A stretch of DNA of 5,976 bases from an uncultured Bacteroidota bacterium (lineage in GTDB: Bacteria; Bacteroidota; Bacteroidia; Chitinophagales; Saprospiraceae). The notes under the pieces were generated by a model. The model made no database searches and was not told the DNA's origin. It saw only the letters and a program-made list of their open reading frames with translations. Of the stretch, positions 1-5,185 are shown one piece after another. Every line of letters begins with the position of its first letter. The stretch's first letter is position 1. The stretch is taken from NCBI GenBank assembly GCA_937876435.1, contig CALEIL010000173.1:1-5976 (forward strand), written 5' to 3'. The translations under genes and the position numbers were made by a program.

Positions 1-25
1 GCCGTAGGCTCGGTTCATGTGATAG

Positions 26-40
26 CCCCCGTACGGGGGG
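26..40. repeat. GTAC-centred palindrome, left copy
   Basis: CCCCCGTACGGGGGG is a near-perfect palindrome preceded by GATAG. Its inverted partner is at 319-333. It could fold into a strong G-C hairpin in single-stranded DNA or RNA, as expected of a REP-type recognition site. Confidence 0.8.
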
Positions 41-116
41 TATTTATGGAATTATTATTGATTTGAGATCCATACATACGCACCTTCGGTAGGATCGGCA
101 CATAAAAATAAGACAA

Positions 117-309
117 ATGGTCAACACCTATCACCAAATGTACATAGCAACCATATTTGACGTAAAATACAGGGAAGCGGTTATAAACCAGGATTGGAAA
201 ACAAATTTTTGTAGGGCCAATGGAAAAATTCAAAATTGAAAATGATGAAAAATACATTTTCACAAGCTTTAGCAATATGGGCCGAGCCTACGGCTCTCAA
301 TGTATTTGA
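117..309 (+). pseudogene. Internally deleted Y1 (IS200-like, PF01797-type) transposase, N- and C-terminal ends only
   Basis: An ATG at 117 opens a 40-codon frame beginning MVNTYHQMYIATIFDVKY, followed by REAVINQDWK, and stopping at 237-239. This matches the usual start of Bacteroidota IS200-like transposases (MANTY..., FAVKYR..., a W-K pair near residue 27). Shifted by one base, frame 223-309 reads KFKIENDEKYIF, then TSFSNMGRAYGSQCI and a stop. The phrase FE.(D/E)YDEKYIF is typical of the C-terminus of the same family. The intact protein is about 150 residues, so roughly 100 are missing, including the HUH metal-binding pair and the catalytic tyrosine. It cannot be active. The C-terminal frame runs through the GAGCCTACGGCTC hairpin, so the hairpin encodes the RAYGS tail. 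Family identity rests on remembered family sequence; no search was run. Confidence 0.72.
284..296. repeat. GAGCCTACGGCTC hairpin, inner copy
   Basis: This is a 5-bp stem (GAGCC/GGCTC) with a three-base TAC loop, followed by TCAATG. It is repeated in the same orientation at 348-360, where TCATTG follows, and in inverse orientation at 1-11, where the first two bases lie outside the window. It overlaps the 3' end of the transposase relic. Confidence 0.75.
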
Positions 310-318
310 ATTTCCGAA

Positions 319-333
319 CCCCCCGTACGGGGG
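319..333. repeat. GTAC-centred palindrome, right copy (inverted)
   Basis: CCCCCCGTACGGGGG is the exact reverse complement of the copy at 26-40. On the minus strand it is preceded by GGTAG. With the GAGCC hairpin at 348-360 it forms the right arm of the element. Confidence 0.8.
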
Positions 334-347
334 CTACCATATTCATC

Positions 348-360
348 GAGCCTACGGCTC
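348..360. repeat. GAGCCTACGGCTC hairpin, outer right copy
   Basis: Identical to 284-296 and directly repeated 64 bases away. It is the outer member of the right arm, mirrored by GCCGTAGGCTC at the very start of the window. Confidence 0.75.
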
Positions 361-448
361 TCATTGCCTCAGTTTTCCTGCTCCAGACAATTAAAATAGT
401 GACACACTAACACGTACAATTCTTTACCTTAACTAAACGACATTGATT

Positions 449-476
449 TACGAAGTACGATGTACGATGTACGATT
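449..476. repeat. TACGATG heptamer tandem array, four copies
   Basis: Four contiguous 7-base units are visible: TACGAAG, TACGATG, TACGATG and TACGATT. The two middle units are identical and the outer ones differ by one base each. Heptamer arrays of this kind are non-coding and probably arise by slippage. Confidence 0.85.
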
Positions 477-513
477 GAATCTTTGACTTTATACCTGTGA
501 AATCTTTTCAGCC

Positions 514-633
514 ATCAGCTATCAGCTGTGTGGGTTTTATGTGTGGGTGTTGGTTGGGTTTCTCACAAATGATTTTATTTCTAGAATACACATCCACACC
601 CCTCGCTCCACACTCAAACAGCTGATAGCTGAT
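514..633. repeat. Long inverted repeat whose right arm is the start of the heptamer array
   Basis: ATCAGCTATCAGCTGT at 514-529 is the exact reverse complement of 618-633. The two arms flank an 88-base interior containing GTGTGGG-type and CCACACCC-type tracts that could extend the pairing imperfectly. The arms are themselves made of the heptamer unit, so the array exists in both orientations here. Confidence 0.75.
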
Positions 634-695
634 AGCCGATAGCTGATAGCTGATAGCCGATAGCCGATAGCTGATAGCCGATAGCTGATAGCTGA
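620..695. repeat. AGCTGAT/AGCCGAT heptamer tandem array, ten copies plus six bases
   Basis: Ten full heptamers start at 620 and every 7 bases after, followed by a partial AGCTGA. Each unit is either AGCTGAT or AGCCGAT, in the order T T C T T C C T C T (T), so only the fourth base varies. The first part pairs with an inverted copy at 514-529. The array has no open frame of note. It resembles heptanucleotide short tandem repeats described in other bacteria. Confidence 0.92.
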
Positions 696-773
696 AATCT
701 GGAGCAGCGAATTTCCTGATTAGTCCGCAGGTGTCCGGTTTGATGGCTTACCTCCGCTCAAGAAATTACCACC

Positions 774-797
774 CTTTGCGTCTTTGCGTCTTTGCAA
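774..797. repeat. CTTTGCGT octamer tandem repeat, three units
   Basis: CTTTGCGT, CTTTGCGT and CTTTGCAA run head to tail, just downstream (in minus-strand sense) of the barstar-like gene end. It could be a decayed slippage repeat. It does not form a terminator hairpin. Confidence 0.75.
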
Positions 798-822
798 GAG
801 TCCTCCTCTATGCGGCCCTACC

Positions 823-1378
823 TTAATCATACGGGGAGAAGTAAACATTCTCATGACTTTCGATAATCTCCACGAGTATTTCAAAATATGTAGGACCACT
901 TCCATTTTCCAGGTTGGCGATCTTTTCCTCTACCCACTGAACGTTGAACGTCTGAGGCTGCTTTAACTTGTTCTGATAATATTCCAGCGTGGCATCGAAA
1001 CCCAAATCTTCCCGGCTCTTGGTCGTATGGAGCCACACCAACCGGAACCGTTCCCGGGGCTCCAATACCCCAATACCCCCATACAACAGATCATGGAATC
1101 CATCCAATGTCTGACCTAGTGCGCGGAAATTTAAGTAGCTATCAATGTTTTTTAAAATATTTTTTGACAGATCAAGGCGCGACGACCGCGGTATAGCCGG
1201 GGTTATATAACGGAGGAGCAACGATGAGATGTCAAAAAAGATGAAGAAAAACATGATATGTATTTAGATTTTCGTGCACTAGTTTCCAATCAGCAGTTGA
1301 CATAAATAGCCGGTTGATTTCTTCGTAAAAGGAAGGAATGTCCCCAAATCGCTCCCCATCCAAAATGATCGTTCTCAT
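823..1378 (-). pseudogene. Barstar-like ribonuclease inhibitor gene, split by a MITE
   Basis: Barstar-family proteins are small cytoplasmic inhibitors that cover the active site of a barnase-type ribonuclease. The 5' part (1378-1280) encodes 33 residues starting MRTIILDGERFGDIPSFYEE and ending DWKL. The 3' part (1116-823) resumes with GQTLDGFHDLLYGG and runs 97 residues to a TAA. Joining them across the insert gives an unbroken 130-residue protein; L-D-x-x-x-D at joined residues 37-42 corresponds to the barnase-contacting helix of barstar. The insert adds 163 bases including the duplicated TA. It shifts the frame and brings a stop soon after DWKL, so the normal product is lost; a C-terminal fragment could start only inside the insert. 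The start at 1378 is chosen over an upstream ATG at 1423 because the barstar fold begins at MRTIILDG and 1423 overlaps the preceding gene. It sits 26 bases after the hydroxylase gene, probably in its operon. No barnase partner is seen. Confidence 0.82.
1119..1279. mobile_element. 161-bp MITE with 19-bp terminal inverted repeats and TA target duplication
   Basis: The plus-strand left end reads GTGCGCGGAAATTTAAGTA (1119-1137). The right end, TATTTAGATTTTCGTGCAC (1261-1279), reverse-complements to GTGCACGAAAATCTAAATA, and the two agree at 15 of 19 positions. TA occurs on each side (1117-1118 and 1280-1281). Excising the element with one TA restores the codons for Lys-Leu-Gly (AAA CTA GGT) in the barstar-like gene, which fixes the boundaries. 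TA duplication is the habit of IS630/Tc1-mariner transposons, so a parent element of that type is inferred. The insert encodes no transposase. Its interior has an A/T palindrome (about 1147-1164) and GGAGGAGCAACGATGAGATG at 1212-1231, which contains an SD-like GGAGG before ATG codons but opens only very short frames. A 15-base piece of it recurs at 5962-5976. Confidence 0.85.
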
Positions 1379-1404
1379 AAGAAAAAAGTTCAAATCCGTA
1401 TACC

Positions 1405-2013
1405 TTACACGCTTTTCAACCAACCCGCGATGCTGATCCGGGGTCTTTCCAAGGAAGGCATCACCTCGTGTTCGAGTTCATCGCTGCGGAAAAAAACCGC
1501 CCGGCCCCCCACCGGAAATACGTTTTCGACGCGTTCCCCGTCCAGATAAAGCCGGAGATTGCCGCCGTCGGATTCTTCCCAGCCGTCATTGAGGTAAATG
1601 ACCAGGGAAAACTTACGTCCCCGGTGGCTTTTAAATTGATCCAGGTGCCGTTTATAAAAACTCCCCGATTCGTAAAACGCGTAGTGAAACTCCATTTGAT
1701 TGAGCCGGGTATAACAGGTGGTGTTGAGGTGCCGGATAAAATGGCTGATCTTATCCATCAATTCCCGTTCGAAGGGATCGGTCGAGTCTTCCTCGATCCA
1801 ACGGATGACATCCCCTCTGACTTCCAGGTTTTTGGTAAAATCGAAATGACGCCCGACCCCGGCCGGATGCATCATCCCGCCCTCGTGAAAATTCAGGAGA
1901 TTGGCCCGGAGACCGTCCAACAGATTCCCGTCCAAAAAATCATCGCACATTCCATAATTCCGATCGATGACTTCGGAAATTAATTTTTCAAATTGCTGCT
2001 CGTTTTGATTCAT
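1405..2013 (-). CDS. 2-oxoglutarate/Fe(II)-dependent dioxygenase, prolyl-4-hydroxylase type
   Basis: This 202-residue cytoplasmic protein has the double-stranded beta-helix core of P4H/PHD-type oxygenases, which couple oxidative decarboxylation of 2-oxoglutarate to hydroxylation of a substrate. The iron triad is visible: H123 and D125 in FYKRHLDQF, and H182 in LEHEV. R192 in RPRISIAGW is the likely 2-oxoglutarate carboxylate ligand. The stretch SLVIYLNDGW (136-145) followed by GGNLRLYL is characteristic. The pattern (YKRHLD, VIYLN.GW, GG.LR.YL, HEV.P..) resembles the Pseudomonas prolyl hydroxylase that modifies EF-Tu, and the EGLN/PHD group; substrate assignment is inference. The N-terminal ~100 residues contain GGMMHPAGVGR, likely part of the substrate-side lid. 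The start at 2013 is the first ATG, 123 bases after the ATPase gene; no clear SD is present, as is usual in Bacteroidota. All key residues are intact. The barstar-like gene follows 26 bases downstream. Confidence 0.9.
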   Translation of the reverse strand: MNQNEQQFEKLISEVIDRNYGMCDDFLDGNLLDGLRANLLNFHEGGMMHPAGVGRHFDFTKNLEVRGDVIRWIEEDSTDPFERELMDKISHFIRHLNTTCYTRLNQMEFHYAFYESGSFYKRHLDQFKSHRGRKFSLVIYLNDGWEESDGGNLRLYLDGERVENVFPVGGRAVFFRSDELEHEVMPSLERPRISIAGWLKSV

Positions 2014-2136
2014 TTTTCAAAATGAAAACAAGATAGATTAATTTTCTCATATATTAATCCACCTTTCCTATAAAGCAGCAGGCGTTTAAATACACCTGAA
2101 GAGATATTACTTTAGTTTCCCGGGTTCAAATTCAAT

Positions 2137-4152
2137 TTATCCAAAACTCATCCGCTGAATCCTCACCGCGTTGAGAATCGCCAGCAAGGCCACCCCGACG
2201 TCCGCAAAGACCGCCTCCCACATAGAAGCCAATCCCCAGGCTCCCAGAATCAACACGAGGGCTTTCACCCCAAAGGCCAGCGCGATGTTTTGCCAGACAA
2301 TCTTTTTTGTCTGCCTGCCGATATGGATCGCCACGGGAATTTTGGATGGCCTGTCGTCCTGGATGACCACGTCGGCGGTTTCGATCGCCGCGTCGCTGCC
2401 CAGACCTCCCATCGCGATCCCCACATCACTCAGGGCCAGTACCGGCGCGTCGTTGACACCGTCTCCCACAAAAGCTACCTGTTTCGTCCCGGCTTTGATT
2501 TCTTTCATCCGCGCCACCTTATCCTCCGGAAGGAGGTCGCCGTGAACGTCGTCGATTTCCAACTGACGCGCCACGTGTTCTGCCACGGTGGTTTTGTCCC
2601 CGCTGAGCATGACGGTCCGGATATTGAGCCGGTGCAACTGATCGATGGTGGATTTGGCATCGGTTTTTATCCGGTCCGATATGGTCAGGTAGCCCGCGAA
2701 CCGGTGATCCAAAGCGATGACGATGACGGTGTCCACGATGGCGGTGATCGCCGGGTCGTATCCGATATCGAGTTGGTCGAGCCACCTGGCGTTCCCCACC
2801 ACGAGATGGCGGCCATTGATCGTCCCTTCGAGACCGTATCCAGGCATTTCCCGGACGTTCTCCACGGTATAATTTTCCTCCACTTCCCCCACATACCGGC
2901 CGATGGCCGTGGCCACGGGATGGGTGCTGTGGCTTTCGAGCACGTGAACCATTTTCAATACGTCCTCCTGATCCAAATCGGGTGATATCACCACGTCCTG
3001 AACCTCAAATACCCCTTCGGTCAGCGTACCCGTTTTGTCCATGACCACGGTGTCAATCCGGGCCAGGACGTCCAAAAAATTGGACCCCTTCACCAGGATC
3101 CCGTTGCGGCTACCGGCCCCGATCCCGCCAAAATACCCCAGAGGGATCGAAATCACCAGCGCACAGGGACAGGATATCACGAGGAACACAAGCGCCCTGT
3201 ACAACCAGTCGCTGAACACGTACGGATCGACGAAAAGGGCGGGAAGCAGCGTAATCCCTATGGCCAGGAATACGACGATGGGGGTGTAGACCCGGGCAAA
3301 TTTCCGGATAAAAAGTTCCGTCGGGGCCTTTCGGGCGGCTGCATCCTGAACCATGGCCAGGATTTTACTCAATTTACTGTCCGCAAAGGCGGACGTCACG
3401 CGGATCTGACTAACCGTATTAAGATTGATCATACCCGCCAGTACGGTTTCGCCCCGGTATCGGGTATCGGGTTTGCTTTCGCCGGTGAGCGCCGCCGTGT
3501 TGAATGACGCGTTCTGTGACAAAAGATTTCCGTCGAGCGCCAGTTTTTCACCGGGTTTCAATTGGATCGTGTCGCCAGGTCCGGCTTCCTCCGCCGGTAT
3601 GGTGATGGCTTTTTGATCCCGGATGACGGTGACCTGATCGGGCCGTTGATCCAGCAGAGCCTTGATGTTCCCTTTGGCTCTGGTCACCGCCAGGGACTGA
3701 AATATTTCGCCTACCGTATAAAACAACATGACCGCCACCGCCTCCGGATACTCCCCGATCGCAAAGGCTCCCAGGGTAGCGATGCCCATCAGGAAAAATT
3801 CGGAGAAGAAATTGCTGTACCGGATGCTTTCGAGCGCTTTTTGAAGGACGGGCAACCCCACGGGAAGGTAAGCTACCACATACCAGGCGATCCGGATCCA
3901 TCCCTCAAACCAGGGAAGGGGGTAAAAATGGTCGATCACAAGCGCAACCAGCAACATCGCAAAGGTGATCAGCGCAGGCAGGAACATGCCCCACTTGCTT
4001 TTGGAAGAATGGTGATGGTTGTGATGGCTGGGGTGATCCGGGGACTTTTGATCCGCGTTGTTGTCCGGCGATCCCGGACTACCCGGTACCTGACCGCCCT
4101 TCCGGGTTTTGTGTCCGGTGGATTCTTCTGTACTACAGCAATGTTCGGCCAT
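2137..4152 (-). CDS. P1B-2-type heavy-metal (Zn/Cd/Pb) exporting P-type ATPase
   Basis: This 671-residue inner-membrane pump uses ATP to export divalent soft metals. Motifs in order are the actuator TGES at 223-226, the membrane metal site CPC at 328-330, the phosphorylation site DKTGT at 372-376, the nucleotide-binding HP at 411-412, SGD at 517-519 and the hinge GDGVND at 563-568. Eight membrane segments are expected, near 54-72, 86-104, 117-133, 135-152, 288-307, 317-339, 623-641 and 645-662. After the ATP-binding domain the pattern N622-x7-K630-x20-D651-x-G fits the P1B-2 (Zn/Cd/Pb) subgroup and argues against copper. The N-terminus has no ferredoxin-like HMA domain. Instead it has a Cys pair (C5, C6) and a charged linker ending in a His-rich run (H40, H43, H44, H46-H48), probably a metal-sensing tail. 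The start at 4152 is the first ATG of the frame and retains these ligands. It diverges from the araC-type gene across 128 bases. Names such as zntA or cadA would be guesses. Confidence 0.95.
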   Translation of the reverse strand: MAEHCCSTEESTGHKTRKGGQVPGSPGSPDNNADQKSPDHPSHHNHHHSSKSKWGMFLPALITFAMLLVALVIDHFYPLPWFEGWIRIAWYVVAYLPVGLPVLQKALESIRYSNFFSEFFLMGIATLGAFAIGEYPEAVAVMLFYTVGEIFQSLAVTRAKGNIKALLDQRPDQVTVIRDQKAITIPAEEAGPGDTIQLKPGEKLALDGNLLSQNASFNTAALTGESKPDTRYRGETVLAGMINLNTVSQIRVTSAFADSKLSKILAMVQDAAARKAPTELFIRKFARVYTPIVVFLAIGITLLPALFVDPYVFSDWLYRALVFLVISCPCALVISIPLGYFGGIGAGSRNGILVKGSNFLDVLARIDTVVMDKTGTLTEGVFEVQDVVISPDLDQEDVLKMVHVLESHSTHPVATAIGRYVGEVEENYTVENVREMPGYGLEGTINGRHLVVGNARWLDQLDIGYDPAITAIVDTVIVIALDHRFAGYLTISDRIKTDAKSTIDQLHRLNIRTVMLSGDKTTVAEHVARQLEIDDVHGDLLPEDKVARMKEIKAGTKQVAFVGDGVNDAPVLALSDVGIAMGGLGSDAAIETADVVIQDDRPSKIPVAIHIGRQTKKIVWQNIALAFGVKALVLILGAWGLASMWEAVFADVGVALLAILNAVRIQRMSFG

Positions 4153-4280
4153 CTCTACGCTTATTTATACCACCCAACGAAAAGGATCCGTAATGGGTTC
4201 AATATAGGAGAAAAGAGGCGTTATATCGCTCGAAGGGAGAAAATTTTGACTGAATAGAATTCTGTATTTTTGCACTCCGT
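4153..4280. promoter_or_regulatory. Divergent intergenic region between the metal ATPase and the AraC-type regulator
   Basis: These 128 bases must hold the promoters of both divergent genes. The octamer GGAGAAAA is directly repeated at 4207-4214 and 4236-4243 (29-base step). The second copy ends just before TTTTGAC, and the palindrome AGAATTCT lies at 4256-4263. These are candidate operator parts for the regulator or for a metal-responsive factor, but none matches an operator I can name. I could not place a convincing promoter for the ATPase gene: TATAAATA on the minus strand (4169-4162) is close to its start but has no suitably spaced -33 partner. Confidence 0.45.
4245..4272 (+). promoter_or_regulatory. 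Bacteroidota-type promoter of the AraC-family gene
   Basis: TATTTTTG at 4265-4272 fits the phylum's TAnnTTTG -7 element, and TTTG at 4245-4248 can serve as the -33 element. Only eight bases separate the -7 box from the ATG at 4281. Transcription should therefore begin at or within a few bases of the start codon, giving a leaderless or near-leaderless message. Confidence 0.55.
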
Positions 4281-5108
4281 ATGCATCCATTGATCAAAAT
4301 AGCGCAAATCGATTCCAATTCACTTTCCACGGTAATCCGGGAACCTTTCTATCACATATTGATTTTTGACGGCCCTTTTGCCTTCACGGTCGATTTTACC
4401 CGGTACGAGTGCAGTGGTCAGAATCTTCTTTTTTTATCCCCGTACCAGTTGTTGCAATGGGAAAGATCTTCTTCGGTCCCGCTGACCGCACTTCGATTCC
4501 ACGGCGACTTTTACTGCATCGAATACCACAAACGCGAAGTGGCCTGCAACGGCATTCTGTTCAACAACATTTATCAACAGCCCTTCGTCCCCGTCCAGGA
4601 GGGCACGTACCGGGATATATCGGAGATTGTCCGGAAAATGAACCAATACCTCAGCGATCTGGACGGCCCCTACGACCTGTCCATCATCAGCACCTATCTG
4701 CAACTCATCCTCGCTTTATCCAGCAAGGAAAAACAACTCCAAATGAATTCCGGGCTGGTGGAGGAAGCGGGCTTTGATCATATTACCCATTTCCAAAGCC
4801 TGCTGGAGGACCATTTCCGGGAGTCCAAAAAGGTGGCTTTTTACGCGGGGAAGTCCGGGCTGGCGGTCAATACCTTCAGTAAAAAAATCAGGAAGCATTT
4901 TGGAAAATCGCCGACAAAACTGATCCAGGAACGGATCGTTCTGGAAGCCAAAAAGTTGTTGCACCTGACGTATAAACCCGTGAAAGAAATCGCTGCGGAA
5001 CTCCACTTTGAGGATGAATTTTATTTCAGCCGTTATTTCAAAAAGGAAGTGGGGGTTTCCCCGACCCATTTCAGAGACAGGGTAGGCATTTCCATCGTGG
5101 CCAAATAG
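4281..5108 (+). CDS. AraC-family transcriptional regulator
   Basis: This is a 275-residue cytoplasmic DNA-binding protein. Residues ~10-100 form a cupin-like sensory half of the type common in Bacteroidota AraC proteins (note LRFHGDFYCIEYHKREVACN at 71-90). Residues ~168-268 are the AraC/XylS double helix-turn-helix: the first HTH is around 186-212 (SGLAVNTFSKKIRKHFGKSP) and the second around 233-263 (VKEIAAELHFEDEFYFSRYF, then KKEVGVSPTHF), whose F-x-x-D-x-F-x-F-S-R-x-F-K-K pattern is diagnostic. Cysteines at 44, 79 and 89 lie in the sensory half; C79 and C89 are 10 residues apart and could be redox-active, an inference prompted by the RclC-like gene 77 bases downstream. The ATG at 4281 lies just behind a -7 box. 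It most likely controls the RclC-like gene, and possibly itself and the divergent ATPase gene. The ligand is unknown. Confidence 0.92.
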   Translation: MHPLIKIAQIDSNSLSTVIREPFYHILIFDGPFAFTVDFTRYECSGQNLLFLSPYQLLQWERSSSVPLTALRFHGDFYCIEYHKREVACNGILFNNIYQQPFVPVQEGTYRDISEIVRKMNQYLSDLDGPYDLSIISTYLQLILALSSKEKQLQMNSGLVEEAGFDHITHFQSLLEDHFRESKKVAFYAGKSGLAVNTFSKKIRKHFGKSPTKLIQERIVLEAKKLLHLTYKPVKEIAAELHFEDEFYFSRYFKKEVGVSPTHFRDRVGISIVAK

Positions 5109-5113
5109 TCTAT

Positions 5114-5123
5114 GGGATATCCC
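5114..5123. repeat. GGGATATCCC palindrome upstream of the RclC-like gene
   Basis: A perfect 10-base palindrome followed by TTTT lies six bases after the AraC-type stop codon and is centred about 38 bases before the TATTTTTG box. It has no loop, so it is a poor terminator. Its distance suits an activator site, but nothing else supports that. Confidence 0.35.
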
Positions 5124-5156
5124 TTTTAATCCATTCCCTAAGCGAGAGCGACCCCC

Positions 5157-5176
5157 TATTTTTGTGTCCACAAAAA
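5157..5176 (+). promoter_or_regulatory. -7 box overlapped by a perfect palindrome, RclC-like gene promoter
   Basis: TATTTTTG at 5157-5164 is the same -7 octamer as before the regulator gene. It overlaps TTTTTGTGTCCACAAAAA at 5159-5176, an 8-bp inverted repeat around two bases that ends nine bases before the ATG at 5186. No TTTG or TTG is seen at the usual -33 distance, which would fit an activator-dependent promoter. The palindrome could be an operator covering the -7 box, or a short hairpin at the mRNA 5' end. Confidence 0.5.
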
Positions 5177-5185
5177 CGGATACTT

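Larger units (their letters stand above)
1..366. mobile_element. Relic of an IS200/RAYT-type (Y1 transposase) element flanked by inverted hairpin repeats
   Basis: Both sides carry the same two palindromes in inverted order. The left side (1-40) has GCCGTAGGCTCG, a 10-nt spacer, then TAG and CCCCCGTACGGGGGG. The right side (319-360), read on the minus strand, has GAGCCGTAGGCTCG, a 10-nt spacer, then TAG and CCCCCGTACGGGGGG. A further copy of the first hairpin lies at 284-296. Between the arms are both ends of a Y1 transposase gene with its middle deleted. REP-associated tyrosine transposases (RAYTs) and IS200-group enzymes act on hairpins of this kind, often next to a GTAG or GGAG tetranucleotide, and the right-hand copy does read GGTAG before the palindrome on the minus strand. 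The arrangement therefore looks like a non-autonomous or dying REP/RAYT unit. The left boundary is cut by the window edge. Confidence 0.7.
367..822. other. Gene-free, repeat-rich intergenic region
   Basis: I see no credible gene here. Open frames are short and lack family character. The stretch contains three tandem-repeat arrays, annotated separately, and a 16-base inverted repeat. It is bounded by inverted decamers, CTGCTCCAGA at 378-387 and TCTGGAGCAG at 698-707. No RNA gene is recognised. Confidence 0.6.

Noticed and set aside
15..275. Minus-strand 86-codon open frame
   Set aside because: It is antisense to the transposase remnant, runs from within one hairpin arm, and its sequence shows no family pattern; the plus strand explains the region.
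620..695. Possible CRISPR array
   Set aside because: The units are seven bases long and contiguous with no spacers, and no cas gene is seen, so it is a simple tandem repeat.
720..905. Minus-strand 61-codon frame at the end of the barstar-like gene
   Set aside because: It overlaps the barstar-like 3' end in another frame and crosses the octamer repeat; no family resemblance.
1232..1423. Intact 63-residue protein starting at 1423
   Set aside because: Its first 15 residues overlap the hydroxylase 3' end, and its last 15 come from the MITE; the middle is the barstar N-terminus, so it is a truncated product of the broken gene.
1468..1983. Plus-strand 171-codon open frame
   Set aside because: It is fully antisense to the hydroxylase gene, whose iron and 2-oxoglutarate residues are all recognisable.
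4161..4170. Minus-strand TATAAATA as the ATPase promoter
   Set aside because: It does not fit TAnnTTTG and the nearest upstream TTG is only about five bases away.
3562..4257. Plus-strand 231-codon open frame, and a similar one at 2290-2985
   Set aside because: Both are antisense shadows of the P-type ATPase gene, whose motifs are complete.
5114..5127. Intrinsic terminator (GGGATATCCC then TTTT) after the AraC-type gene
   Set aside because: The palindrome has no loop, so the usable stem is too short, and the T run is only four bases.
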